Below the pieces are notes generated by a model. That model saw only the letters and a list, made by a program, of their open reading frames with translations. It had not been told where the DNA came from and searched no databases. A stretch of 64,000 nt of DNA, from NCBI GenBank assembly GCA_019321725.1, contig CM033120.1, positions 11,426,716 to 11,490,715 of the forward strand, read 5' to 3'. Source of the DNA: Paulownia fortunei. Taxonomy: Eukaryota > Streptophyta > Magnoliopsida > Lamiales > Paulowniaceae. Made by a program: the position numbers and the translations under genes. This document shows, piece by piece, positions 36,701-48,868 of the stretch (positions within the stretch are counted from its first letter, which is position 1; every line of letters starts with the position of its first letter).

Positions 36701-38580
36701 TGATACCAAGTAGGAAAATGCTCCTATAAAACCATAAGCTAGTCAAGCACGTGGAATTATTTTTAATAGCCGGCTATAAAACGCACACCTAAGCACTCTA
36801 TTTTTTTAGTTGTTACACGATCATTTTATCTAAAAGTTTACACTACAAAATACAGATATTCCATAAAAAAATGCCTCATCCCTGTCCTTTTCCCATCGCT
36901 GTGGCCTTCTTATTAATGAAGTTGATAGTTCTTTCTCCACCATAAGGTCCAAGGACCATGATGTGTCGATTATAAGCCATTGGATTATTTCTTAGGTCAC
37001 TTTACTGTGGGAGAATGAAGGAGAAGAAAGTTCCACCAACCAAGCATATTGTTTGCAACATATGAAAAATGAATCCTAAATTTTTTAAAGTTTGCTGAAA
37101 AAATCATTAAAAAGCACAAAACCAATGGAAGTTGCAATACCTTGGAGGTGTTCAACTACTTGGAGAAAATATATGTTAAACTTAGGGAAGTACATCAAAT
37201 GCTGCTGCACTTGATGTTCTAGTATGGACAGTTCATTTTTTTCTAGAAAGAAAGTTATTGAATCTTAAAGTTGTGTAAGTATATTTGATGGGTAATTGCC
37301 CTAATTTTTCAATTATGCCCTGTCTACTCTTTCAATCCCCCAAAAGGATAAGAGATCCACATATTTATACGTGGGTCAAAATCCGATTTCGTTCATACTT
37401 GGGTTCAACCAAGAAGTATCATAGTTGATCCTCGGACGAAACGTGACATTTGATTCTATAAATAATACAATTTCATAAGATAATTAATATTAAATACTTT
37501 TTATTTTTAATTATTTGCTCCAACTTTATCGTCATATTACTGACTTAAGCATTTGAGTATTTTAATTAATTATCCCAACAAAATTAACGTGTCTGCGATT
37601 ATAGATCGACCATATCACAAATTTAATAATATTGAATCAAATTTGATCACCAGTTAGTTCGGTTCACTTCAACCCCAAATCAAAATTTTATCTAAAAAAA
37701 AGATTGATACCTTAAAATTATACAAACATGTTAATTCTTCACTTTGTTTATCTTTTTAATATAAATTGTCATAATTTTTTATTTGTTTATTCATACAGGA
37801 ACATCGAACCTACGTCAACATCATTTTATAAGAAATAGCATCCCTAAAATACTATGTCAATATTAAAAAATTGGTAAACCAAGAAAAAAGCTATAGATTG
37901 TCCAGAAAAGGTAAGTTCTTAGGGCAAACTCAATTCTTCCCTTAAAAGAGCTTTTGTGTTGCAGCTTTTCCTTAATTATTTCGAATCAACAATTGTAGGA
38001 TAAATTATTAAAAAACAATTTCCTATGCCCTCGTGAAAGAGCATCGACCAAAATAGTTTTGATAATATATAATAACATATTATAATTTCATTAAAAGTTG
38101 AACTTATAATTCATTGTCAAAGGCATAATGGTCTCCCATTATGGAGACACCAAAAACAATATTTAAATAAAGTTGAGGAAACTATACCTTCCACTAGATC
38201 TCAAATGGCAGTGGTTTTATTTGTTAAATCCTTTTATATTAAGCTAAAAAAAGTCCCACAAGCATCATCATTCATCATAAACAGCACGTCTTTTCCATTC
38301 TTATAAATTGATAGTTGAGTGTCGGGCAATATTTTCCATGGTAATCAATTTCATCAAGAATATCTTAAAACTTAACTAAAAGCTCCTAAAATTTTACTAA
38401 TGAGATGATGTAGAAACTCCAAATAAACTGAGACCCTTTTCACACACATCATAGGGACAGGGAAGAAGTCAGAAAATAATTATTGGAAGAGGGTGAGATT
38501 TTTTAATTTTTTTTAGAAATATTAAATAAAGAGGTATTTTAGTTTTTTAGAAATGTCAAGATTTTAAAATTTTAATAATT

Positions 38581-38597
38581 ATATATATATATATATA
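38581..38597. repeat. (AT)n microsatellite, short
   Basis: Seventeen-base alternating AT run in AT-rich intergenic DNA. Confidence 0.8.
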
Positions 38598-41500
38598 AAT
38601 TTAAAAAAATTATAGAATTGAGGGAGGGATGTCATCGCCTGCCCCACCCTAGCTTCTTCCGTGCATGTCGATAGACATTTGAAGATATTAAATAATTTTT
38701 TTAGATGATATTATTATTTTAAAGAATCAATTAACATAAAGAAAAATATCAAATTAATGTTTTTTTTTTGTGATGGTTCTTTTATTGAAAAAAATGTAGG
38801 ATAATGGCCTTGTAAAATGCGTGGAGGCGCAACAGTTGACTGAACATCTAAGAATAAAGCACTATTTCAATGTGGACAGCAAGAATAATACCAAATTGAG
38901 ACAAATTCTAAATACTAGAGATAACCTCAAAATAACAGGGATTAAGGTCAGTCAATGAGACATGGGGATATACTTTTGATTGAGCAACTCTTTTTGAGTG
39001 TTGCCATATGAGTTTCAAATTGTTCTCACTACTATTAAATATTAAAATTAAGCCAAGTGTTTCTGAATCTATAAAAAAAAATTCTAAAAAATAATAAATT
39101 ATTTGGTTGGTTTTGTCATTTTCAATCCCCATTATTGGATGGCATAGGATTCCAAGAAAATAGCACAACAAATGAAAACACAGGGAAAGAAAAAGGTGAC
39201 AACATAAACTATAATGTGGAAACCAAAACCACTCTAATTATGTTTCCCATTTATATGGGTGAAGGGTGGGCAGGTGTCCATCTCCTGCACACTCGTCACT
39301 CTTTATTTTGCATAAACTATAAATATATATATATTAAATTGTGAAAAAATGATTAAAATGGAAAGAGAATATGCCCATTCCCAGTTTCTAAACCTATGGA
39401 ACGTGACGAATACGATGATGCACTCTTCCCTAAAATAGAGAAATATAGTGCACACAAAACTGATCTATTTCAACCAACCCACTTGTAATAATTGATCCCA
39501 CAGAATCATTTAATCTATTAAATATTTTAGCTTCCAAAATAAATAAATAAAAGAAACAGAAATCTATCAAATATGCTAATCTCAAATTGGTATAGTGTCA
39601 ACCGTAATATTTTAGTCTGACTTCGATTTGATTATTTCCACTTATACATAATATTTTCTTATGATAATATGATTATTTCACTCTCGAAAAAAATTAAATA
39701 TACAGTAAATACAATTGAATTTATTATGTGATTAGTTATAATTTTCAAATTGAATTTTCAACAAGTTGTGTAGGAGGAAGTGAACCAGTTTATACAATTC
39801 GTGCACTGTACATGATTCTTGATTTTACTACATTTACAATTATTTTGTCAACGATGGAGTAACAAAATACTAATCATTTTTTTTTATTTATTTTTAGATA
39901 AACGATCAATTATATCAATACTAGAGACTAGAGTACAATCCGTATTTCAAAAGCATATTCCATCATCAAACTTACCTACATATAAATGGAATACGAATAT
40001 TTAAAATTTTAGGACTTTAGCTTTACATTTGAGAACGTGTCAGTGTTACACATATGATTCTTAATTTACATTAAAAATGTTTCTCAATTAACAATACAAT
40101 CAGAACTCCTGAGTGCTGCTGATTCAAAAACCACAACTAGTTGATTAGTTTGATTTAACTGTATAATTATATATTTATAAGGCAAGCCCTTTTGCATTTT
40201 AACTAGATTTGCACATTCTCTAGCTAACTAAAAAATGTCACATTTGGTCACTCTTCCAATAAAAATTATTTGCCCCCACTAAATTCAACTCTTCAATTAT
40301 GGCTCCAACGTTCGTTGAATCAGTACATCTGTTTCCTCAAAGATTGATTCTCCACAGTTGCAAAAGCCCTGGACATCAACCGAAAAAATCGGGGATCTTG
40401 TCCCAAAAATTTTGGCATCGAAAAGTTCCAAACAAAACGGGAATCCTGCATCACCACAAGAAATTGGCTACGGAGGTTGAGGAATTAGCAGCTGTGCACA
40501 TGAGCTTAAATTTATAGTTTTCCAAGACATTCCCAGGTTTTCAGCTCAAAGAAAATAACAACTCTGATTAAAAAAAAGAAAATAAAAAAACATAACCTAA
40601 GGTCATCGGAAGTTAAAAGATGAAGCTGTGGAAATTTTATGCTACCTATTTGGATAGCAACCAAATGCATTTCATGCGGAAAAAAATTAGCATCAAATAA
40701 TTTTACATTTTCTATGTAATTTATATCGCTAATCTATAATTTTATTTATAATCTTCAATCCGCAAAATAATAATTTTATATGTAATTTTCAATTTTCAAA
40801 ACAATAAAGTGTTAGGAGGGCTATCTTGGGATTTGATGCTCAAGTCAGAAATCAATCTGACGTAAAATATTAAACTATCAAAATAATTTGTATAATTCTA
40901 ATTTAAACAATATGTATCTTTTACTCCATGGAGAAGAAGACTTACTAAGGCATGGAGAAAAAAGACTTACTATGAGGAGAGAGTAGTTACATTATGTAAT
41001 AAGTCTTCCTTTATTAGATTATTTTTTCAAAAATTGTACATCAACGGGACTTTGATTATTATTTGAAACAACAGATTTATACAGTTGTAGGAACCCGCTT
41101 AGCACGCATTTTGATTTTTTATTTTTTTTCACATTTTTGGATGTCACACTTGTATGTTTAACATGTTTACATCTGCGTCAATTTTCTTGCAGTATTTTCA
41201 TTATTCGGGGCACATAGCAAAACACACAAGTATGACAGCAAAAAGTAGGATAAATGATCGGGTGAAAAATGTTCTTGGTTCATCCGCCCATAGTAGAATG
41301 CAGAAGGGAAGTTTGTACGAAGTTGAACAACTTTTAATTTGTCGAAAACTACCAACAAAAAATAAAAAAAAAATGTAACATTTAGGTCATCATGATTTAG
41401 AAGGATTTTCATAGGTGGTGGTATTTTTCACAACCCATCCTTACAACGGATCCATTCAAGAGTTTCACAGGCAAGGAAACGAAATGGAGTGAAGATCTTG

Positions 41501-42958
41501 AATATGATTTATTTTTCTATTCAAATCTTATATTTTAATATAATATTTAATCATGTATTTAACACAACATATATACGTCATATATGTAAAAATATTTTTT
41601 AAAAATATTCATTTAAAATATGACTATATAACGCAAAATACAAAATATGAATAAAGAATTGGAGGCGTGAAATACCACCCCTTTTTTTTTTATAATCAAT
41701 AGAAGTGAGATATTAGTGGTGTTGTTTTCACTCACGCCCACAATCCCACATTCTGAAACGGCGACATGACAAAGTTGGCCTTTCGGAAAAGGCTCAAATT
41801 CCCAAAAGCTACCACACACCACCCTCAAATTGGAGAATATAAATGGCAATGCCTATTATGCCTATGCCTATCAAGCCATTTTCAGCCCAAACAATTTGAA
41901 GTCTGAACCCTAATTTTTTTCTCAAAAGCTGCATATAAAATTAATGCAAGGGACAAGTGCAAAATTTGTTTCCACTTTACATGGACCAATATGGTGACAT
42001 AACAATTGAAAATTTCTTGAGGGACCTTTTGATAACAAGTAATGCGTGTCGCGCTCCCGTTGGTGGGTCGATGTCCACATCAGCATTGTTGTGTGATTCA
42101 TCATTTTTTATTATACTTGACATCATTGCATGTGTCACCTATTATAAATCTTCTGTTATGTGACTTCATACTATTCAAATAGAAATAGAGTTTTGTTAGT
42201 TGTGTATGCAATAATATTACAGTGAAATATGCATCCATACTTATAATCTACAAATCTTATTTCTTTTTGAATCACGCACAAATATCTCAAGTCTTGTTAC
42301 CCACATGTTTAGAATTTAGGGGCATTTGTCCACTTAATTTGTGTCCAGAATTGCGGTCGTGTCATTATTTGTTATGTGTTCACAAGTGATAATAATAAAA
42401 AAATATTATAAATCTTTTTATTTGACTTTTAAGTAAAAAAGAAAGAAAGAAAAGACACACGACAGCAACCGACAATGGCTTTTTAGTGAAAAATTTGATT
42501 TGAAAATGACATTGACGAAAACTATTAAAATGAATGTTAGTTGAAAGGGAAAAGTGTTTTTAAATTATTTAGAGGGGTAAAGTGCTAAAATGTTGAAATT
42601 TTGGAGAGCGAAATACAATTTACTCTCAATTAAAATAGCAATTTCAATACTAATCCAAGTGATGTGGATGAAAATTGTATTTATTTAATTTATTTTTATT
42701 TTAGCCCAACAGATAATTAATTTAAACACAGTGGCAAGTTGACAGTCCAAGTATAATAAGAGGCTCAAATAGCCCAAAGATGCAAAGCATCCGCCTTATA
42801 AGGCAATCGGACTCATGAGACTTACATTATACTAAAAGCTCATGAGACTTATGTTCCAAAATGAACAAGTATAAATAGTCTTAATCTCCACATTTACAAA
42901 ATATACTATTTTAATTTACGTTTTAAGTTAGTATTAATTCTCTCAAAAAATTACTGAT

Positions 42959-43317
42959 TTAAGCATCGGATGGGCTTTTTTCGGACAACCCCAAGACCTT
43001 CTTAACAGTTTGTTCGTACTGCAGGTAGGAATCCATATTCAGAAATCGCAATTGAACAAATGTCAAGGATTTGTGAATACAAAGCAAGAAGCAAATGAAA
43101 ACGCAAATACAACCAAGGGAGCTCAAAGCTTTTCACTATAGTTGTGTGACGAAGGAAGTGAACTAACAAATAAGTATTAAAAGACTAGCCAGAAAGAAGA
43201 TGCCCCACAGGACAGAATAAGCAAATGGGGAGGAGGACAGGTCTACCTTCCATATCTGCGTTCAATAGTTCAATCTCAACACATACAAATGCCATATCTG
43301 GAAGCATATTAGCCAGC
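42959..43317 (-). other. Two unassigned exon-like segments downstream of PDH E1-beta
   Basis: On the minus strand, 43247-43317 lies between an acceptor (CTTGCAAG) and a donor (GAAG/GTAGAC) and has one open frame (ANMLPDMAFVCVEIELLNAD). Segment 42959-43018 follows a good acceptor (CTACCTGCAG) and is open to a stop (YEQTVKKVLGLSEKSPSDA). The open frames do not join in phase: joining them gives a stop after a few codons. They may be a spliced 3' UTR of PDH E1-beta, the tail of an unrecognised gene, or chance. I do not recognise either peptide. Confidence 0.25.
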
Positions 43318-43807
43318 CTTGCAAGATCATTAGTTGAAGTAGATCATTGATGAGATCCAAATGGAAAGGCATAGGCAGCAAGATTAAACAGAAAATGATA
43401 AATCAGACAGCTAATTTTGCACAATGAAATTAACCAAATGGGAATATCAGCAAAAACATTTCAATAACTAGTGGCTTCAGTAAAAATGAGATCCATATAG
43501 ATATGAGATATAAAATGTAATTAGACGTTAGCATGTTTGTCGATAATGCAAAGAATACTAGCATACAGCAAAATTATCAGGGAAAACTCTGGTTTTAATC
43601 TGGAAACAAGGATATGTACTCCAAGACTAGAAAGTGGAATGCTTCAGACCACAAAGCTTGCATAGTTGTGCAGAAAACTATACAATGGAACTTAGTGAAG
43701 AATCATCACCAATATATTGCAAAAGATATACTAGTTGTTAGACGAATTAACAGGAACTTATTCCACCCCTAAAGCACACTTTTATTACTCAAGGACAAAA
43801 TATATAA

Positions 43808-43849
<42 letters not shown>

Positions 43850-44677
43850 TGGTATTACCAAAGAAGATAGAGCAGAAGTGACAATAGTCACACTAGCCCA
43901 AGAAAATAAAAGGAAAAAATGCTGAGGAAGTAGTCCAGTCAGTGTGAGACCTTAGCAAAGAAGCAGCAGTAACCATTTATGTATTCAATAATTGTTCTAG
44001 AGAAGCAAAATTCAAATAGCTAAGATTGGTCCAGCTTATTCATTAAAGATATATTCTAATGGAAGTAAATAATGATGAACAAGAGTTAGATGTGAAGACT
44101 TCTGATAAGAAACATCAACTAGTAGATTGCAGCGACTGGTTAAGACAGACAGTTACATGTTGCACATGAGTTAATACATATATACAACTTCGATACATCT
44201 GATGTAATGAGCCAAAACATAACAACAGAAACCATATCCGGAGTCAATGATATCTTGATGGTATTGAGGGACTTCATATCCTATTATTGATATCATTATT
44301 ACCTCTCAGGTAAGTTGTATGTGTTTCAGCAAAAGGGGTAACTAGTATGTGTTTCAGCAGCGACCAATACAAACAACTTGAATCCAGAGAATAAAACAAA
44401 CATTTTTTGGTTATATGTTGATGCCACCCATGTTCTTCTATATGGCATGTTCACTTGCAAGCCTGTGAAATGTTCATAATATTTTAACTAACTGAACTGT
44501 CCAATTAATAACAAGATGGTAAAAGCATAGACTCCAAAATGGTTTGGGCTCCAAAAAGATTCAAAAGAAAAGTAAAACATGACTCTGATACAAAACAATA
44601 TAGCTGAAACAATTGCAAAAAAGATGAAGAAGATTCAAACTAGACCTTGACTTGATCTCACCACTACCGCTGAAAAG
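43318..44677 (-). other. 3' flank of PDH E1-beta
   Basis: About 1.36 kb beyond the PDH E1-beta stop codon, including its 3' UTR. No coding exon was recognised on either strand. It holds an AT microsatellite (43812-43849). The base composition is less extreme than the intergenic DNA further left, like the introns of the neighbouring genes, which hints that part of it is transcribed. Confidence 0.4.
43812..43849. repeat. (AT)n microsatellite
   Basis: Uninterrupted AT dinucleotide run of about 38 bases. Confidence 0.95.
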
Positions 44678-47600
44678 CTACTGACAGAGCTGCTCAACAG
44701 CAGCCACAATCTGTGCGGGTTGAACAACAGTCCATTCCTCCAATGTCCCAGCGTAAGGCGTAGGCACATCCTGTGAGGAGAGGCAAACAATTGGTGCATC
44801 CAAATAATCATGGAAATTCTCATTTATCGCTGCTGTAAGGCTGGCGCCAATACCTCCTGTTCTCATGCATTCCTCAACAATAAGCACCCGGTGTGTTTTC
44901 TTTACAGAATTTCCAATGGTATAAAGATCAAAGGGCTTCAAAGACCTAATATCAATAACCTCAGGATCATAACCTTTATTGACTAGAGTCTTGGCAGCTT
45001 GCATGACATGGTATCTCATCCGAGAATATGTTAAGATTGTAACATGCTCGCCGGGCCTCACCATCTCTGCCTCTTCCAGTGACAATACATACTCTTCATC
45101 AGGAATTCTCTCCTTGAGGTTGTAAAGAAGCACATGTTCAAAAAGAACCACTGGGTTCTCACTACGAATGGCAGCTTTCATCAGACCCTTGGCATTGTAT
45201 GGGGTTGAACAGGCAACCATCTGTATTCCAGGAATTGACTGAAAATAGGATTCGAGCCTCTGTGAATGCTCTGCCCCGAGTTGGCGCCCAACTCCTCCTG
45301 GTCCTCGGATCACTGTTGGAATTGTGAACTGCCCACCTGAGGTGTAGTGTAACATGCCACAGTTGTCAGATATTTGGTTGAAGGCCAGTAGAAGAAATCC
45401 CATGTTCATGCCTTCAACAATTGGTCTTAGACCTGTCATGGCTGCCCCAACAGCCATGCCTGTAAAAGAATTCTCAGCAATGGGAGTATCAAGCACCCTC
45501 AGATCTCCATATTTCAGAGCAAGGCCCTTGGTGACCTTGTATGAACCTCCATAGTGGCCCACATCTTCACCCATGACACAAACTCGGGGATCTCTATCCA
45601 TTTCTTCCTCTAGTCCTTCTCTTAGCGCTTCAAACAGCAAGAGCTCGTGCCTAAGTTTAAATTTTTCAGCAAAAATAAAAAGAAAAAAAAACAACTATTT
45701 AAACATGAAAGCCATGCCAAGTTTAAGAGGACATATAGTTGATTGTATTACATAGCTCAGATTTCGCTCGTGCAATGGTTTATACATAGCATAGCATACG
45801 ATCATATGTATATTATGTCTATAGAAAAACTAAGATACATATCCACTTAAAAGAAGACCCCCCACACCACACCACCCCACCCCAACAGGGTCAGGCAGCC
45901 TCAGATGCTTCCCCCTCATTCAGAGGGGAAAAGAAAGAAAAATGATTTGAGGGGAAGCATGTTTTGTGAAATCCCATCATCCCTTCTGAAGTTAGAATAA
46001 ACACATGCGGTAAACTAAAGAGATATGCCCTCCCTTCTGGTGTCTTAGTAAAGGAATGCTATCCACAAGATATGCAACCCTTTTGAATTTAAATATGTCC
46101 CTCATCATCTCAATCTACTTAGCTTTGACAGTCTTATTCCACAATACAAATCCAATTACTATATATCTTCGTGTCTACTGTGTTGCTATGACTTGTTCTG
46201 AAAGAAAAATCATTCAAATGACATGTCTAAAGGCTTGCTATATTCCTTCCAAATAATTAAGTAAACATTTATTTCTTAAGCTTTTACAGGGAATGAGGAG
46301 GATATAATTCAATTAAATTATCAAAATCTGATACCAATATAGATGCCTAAGTGTATCACCTTATCCCCACAGCCGCTTGAACAAAAAAAAAAAGAGAGGT
46401 AAATAATTCACTTTCTTCATCTCCCAAGCACGGTATCTTAAATATCAGGTATGATAGAAATATTGCTAGACCAGAATCCATAATCCTCACCCAAAACAAC
46501 CCACAACCTCCAGAACACCATGCAATCCCGGAGAAAATAACTAGTCTTACTGTTCAGTACACTTGTTATACATTTGTTCCAATTTGATCCTACTTTCTTT
46601 TGTCCAGTTGGTTATCATGATCTTCAATTTCCAGAAATGGTTTTATACCTTTCTTAATTTCTTCTTCTTTTGTCCAAGCCTCAGCCTCTATAAAATTAAA
46701 GAATTGGCATCAGGACTTGATACTGCAGCCTCGTATATATTTAAGCCAAGTCCCATGGACAAGTTTTTGAACCTCGTCTTATTAGAGGAACTACATTTAT
46801 CACTATGTTAGGCTTCCAGCTCTCTCAAATACAGCACTCATTCTCGTCCTATTGCCATCTGGAGCTCTTCCACTGTCAATTACTTTGATTTCCTGGATCT
46901 TTGATTGTTAAACTTAGAGCACCAATATTTTGAAGATGGCTAAAGGCAATTGCAACAGACAAATGCATTCTAAATAAGTCAGTCTATATGTGATTTTCAT
47001 TAATTGAACTCATAATCTACATTACAATGTTAATAATAAATACAGAGTACTGGATAGTTATGTGCTTTTCACTAATTACAACAGAGCTCTTAGAAGTCAC
47101 GCTACTTGAAGTCCATCATACTTTTCGGACCGTCAACCTCTTGCTTTTTGTCTTCTATACTAATGATTATTTAACATTAGAATGCAAGGTCGTAAGTTCA
47201 AATCATAATCTAATTATAATCGCTGTGTTCCTTTCACTAATCAACAGAGCTCCTCAAAGGCATGCCATCTCAAAGTCCAAATCCTAATTTATAATTTCCC
47301 AGGTGAGTTGGCTATCGTCATATCACAACGGTGACTATACCATTAGCCACGCCTAACAACAAGAATCATTTAATTAGTCGCCGTGTGAAACCTTGTTTTG
47401 AGGATGCCATGTCTTCTGGTGTTATGCAGCATCACCATTATAGTTATGCTTTATTATCAAGGTAAGCAGTAGTCCCGGACAACTGGGTTCGAAGAGAATA
47501 AGCAATGATTAGATTAATGTTCATATTGCATTTAACTTATTGCCCCTTCATGTCACACACAGTTTGTGAACTAATAGATTCTATTATTAACTTAAATTAG

Positions 47601-48868
47601 GCACTGCTCCCATGCGCAGCTGTAGTTTCGGACCAGAAGGAAAAATCTTACTAACCATAACATAGTGCTACAATTGAAATTCACTATATAAATTTGAAAA
47701 TGTCACCAAGTACTTGGTTGATTATTTCAAAATTAGGTCACCTCTCGTTTGCCTCTCCGAACAACTTCACTTACTAGAAGAGGAAATACCCCTTCACAAA
47801 CCAAATTACAACTATGGCTCACAAAAAAGGCTAGTCCCAACTAGCATTAAACAAATGAAATCAGACACAGTTGACACCAATCCCAACCAAACCCACAAGT
47901 TACACAAAATGTGTAGCTCTGTACTCAGTTGCAGAAACAAGATTACTATTTGCTCACAGCCTAATCAGTTCTATAATTGAAGAACATCATAGACTACAAT
48001 GAAGAAAGCTTTGTCTCATGCCGGCTCTTGATGCAAGAAGACGACTCTCCAATAGCATATTATGGTTAGGAATCTCATCAGCTCATTACTAGGGTATTTC
48101 TAACAAAAAAATTCTCAATGTTGCAGCAATGTTGCACAACACTGGAAGCACATGCATAAAGTACACTAAGATTATTCTAGTTAAGGTTTCAGAATTTTAC
48201 CCAGATTTCGAAGCTGCCGAGGCAGAATTTTCAGCCTGTGCCTGAATACCCAAAAGACAAACCAAATATAAGACATAATTATGTACATGCAAAAACCAGA
48301 ACTATATCCAACAAGAAAAGAGAAAAATTAACAGAATCTAAGATGGTAAAATAGAACACTGACCGCAACAGCTTTAGTAATGACCTTTCCATTCCTGAGA
48401 GTTCCATGAATCGGATCCGAAATTGAGCTTCTCTCAGATCTGATGACTAATGAATCAAACAAAAAAGTTAACCAACAAAAAAACAAACATAAAAGAATCT
48501 TTGGGTCCTTCAATATAATGTGGGTACTCAACAACGAATTTGAAATTCTACGATCATGGATCAAAGCCAAGAGCAAGAAAAAAGCAGCCCACTGATTCAA
48601 ATAGACATAATCCTAATTACCTCCCGTAATAGTTTTAAGTTGTTACTCAACAATCAATAAAAATCTAATCTTTCCAATTGTTTCCACAAATTCTTCCATT
48701 TATATAGAGCATACCTCAAACTGTGTAAAACAAATTCAAGAATGTTCAAAGGGAGACAAGAAAAAAACCTGGGAGAGAGCACACAGAGAAGGTAGATAAT
48801 TTGTTGGAGTAATCTGACAAGGGAAATGAGGCTGATGCCACTCCAACAGATCGTAACATGGCAGCCAT
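44678..48868 (-). CDS. PDH-E1 BETA: Plastid pyruvate dehydrogenase E1 component, beta subunit
   Basis: Four exons rebuilt on the minus strand: 48868-48769, 48446-48364, 48241-48201 and 45650-44678. All introns are GT-AG, the phases join exactly, and the product is 398 aa. With E1-alpha, the subunit forms the thiamine-diphosphate E1 enzyme that decarboxylates pyruvate and feeds E2 to make acetyl-CoA for plastid fatty-acid synthesis. Exons 1-3 encode a Ser/Ala/basic N-terminus ([10 protein letters not shown] start) that looks like a plastid transit peptide. The mature domain starts near residue 76 ([20 protein letters not shown]) and contains [45 protein letters not shown] and the C-terminus [15 protein letters not shown]. 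From memory these match plastid rather than mitochondrial E1-beta. The 2.55-kb third intron carries no recognised gene. The 5' leader is CT-rich. Confidence 0.95.
45651..48200 (-). other. Intron 3 of PDH E1-beta
   Basis: A 2,550-nt GT-AG intron (donor CTGG/GTAAAA at 48200, acceptor AACTTAG at 45651). It contains two loosely related segments near 47060-47115 and 47225-47285 that share CTTTTCACTAAT or CCTTTCACTAAT and ACAGAGCTC. Open frames inside, such as 47714-47980, lack any family resemblance and are treated as chance. Confidence 0.6.

Larger units (their letters stand above)
33261..42958. other. Intergenic DNA between NCED and the 43-kb region
   Basis: About 9.7 kb with no supported gene. 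It includes a 92-bp tandem duplication just after NCED (33543-33720), a TA microsatellite (38581-38597), and short unsupported reading frames such as the 72-codon frame at 40299-40517 (start MAPTFVESV). The rest is AT-rich sequence without recognisable repeats or motifs. Confidence 0.5.

Noticed and set aside
40299..40517. 72-codon plus frame starting MAPTFVESV
   Set aside because: Residue composition looks plausible, but there is no family match, no clear promoter and no splice partners. Not called as a gene without transcript evidence.
47714..47980. 88-codon frame in PDH E1-beta intron 3
   Set aside because: Wholly intronic, on the opposite strand, no recognisable domain.
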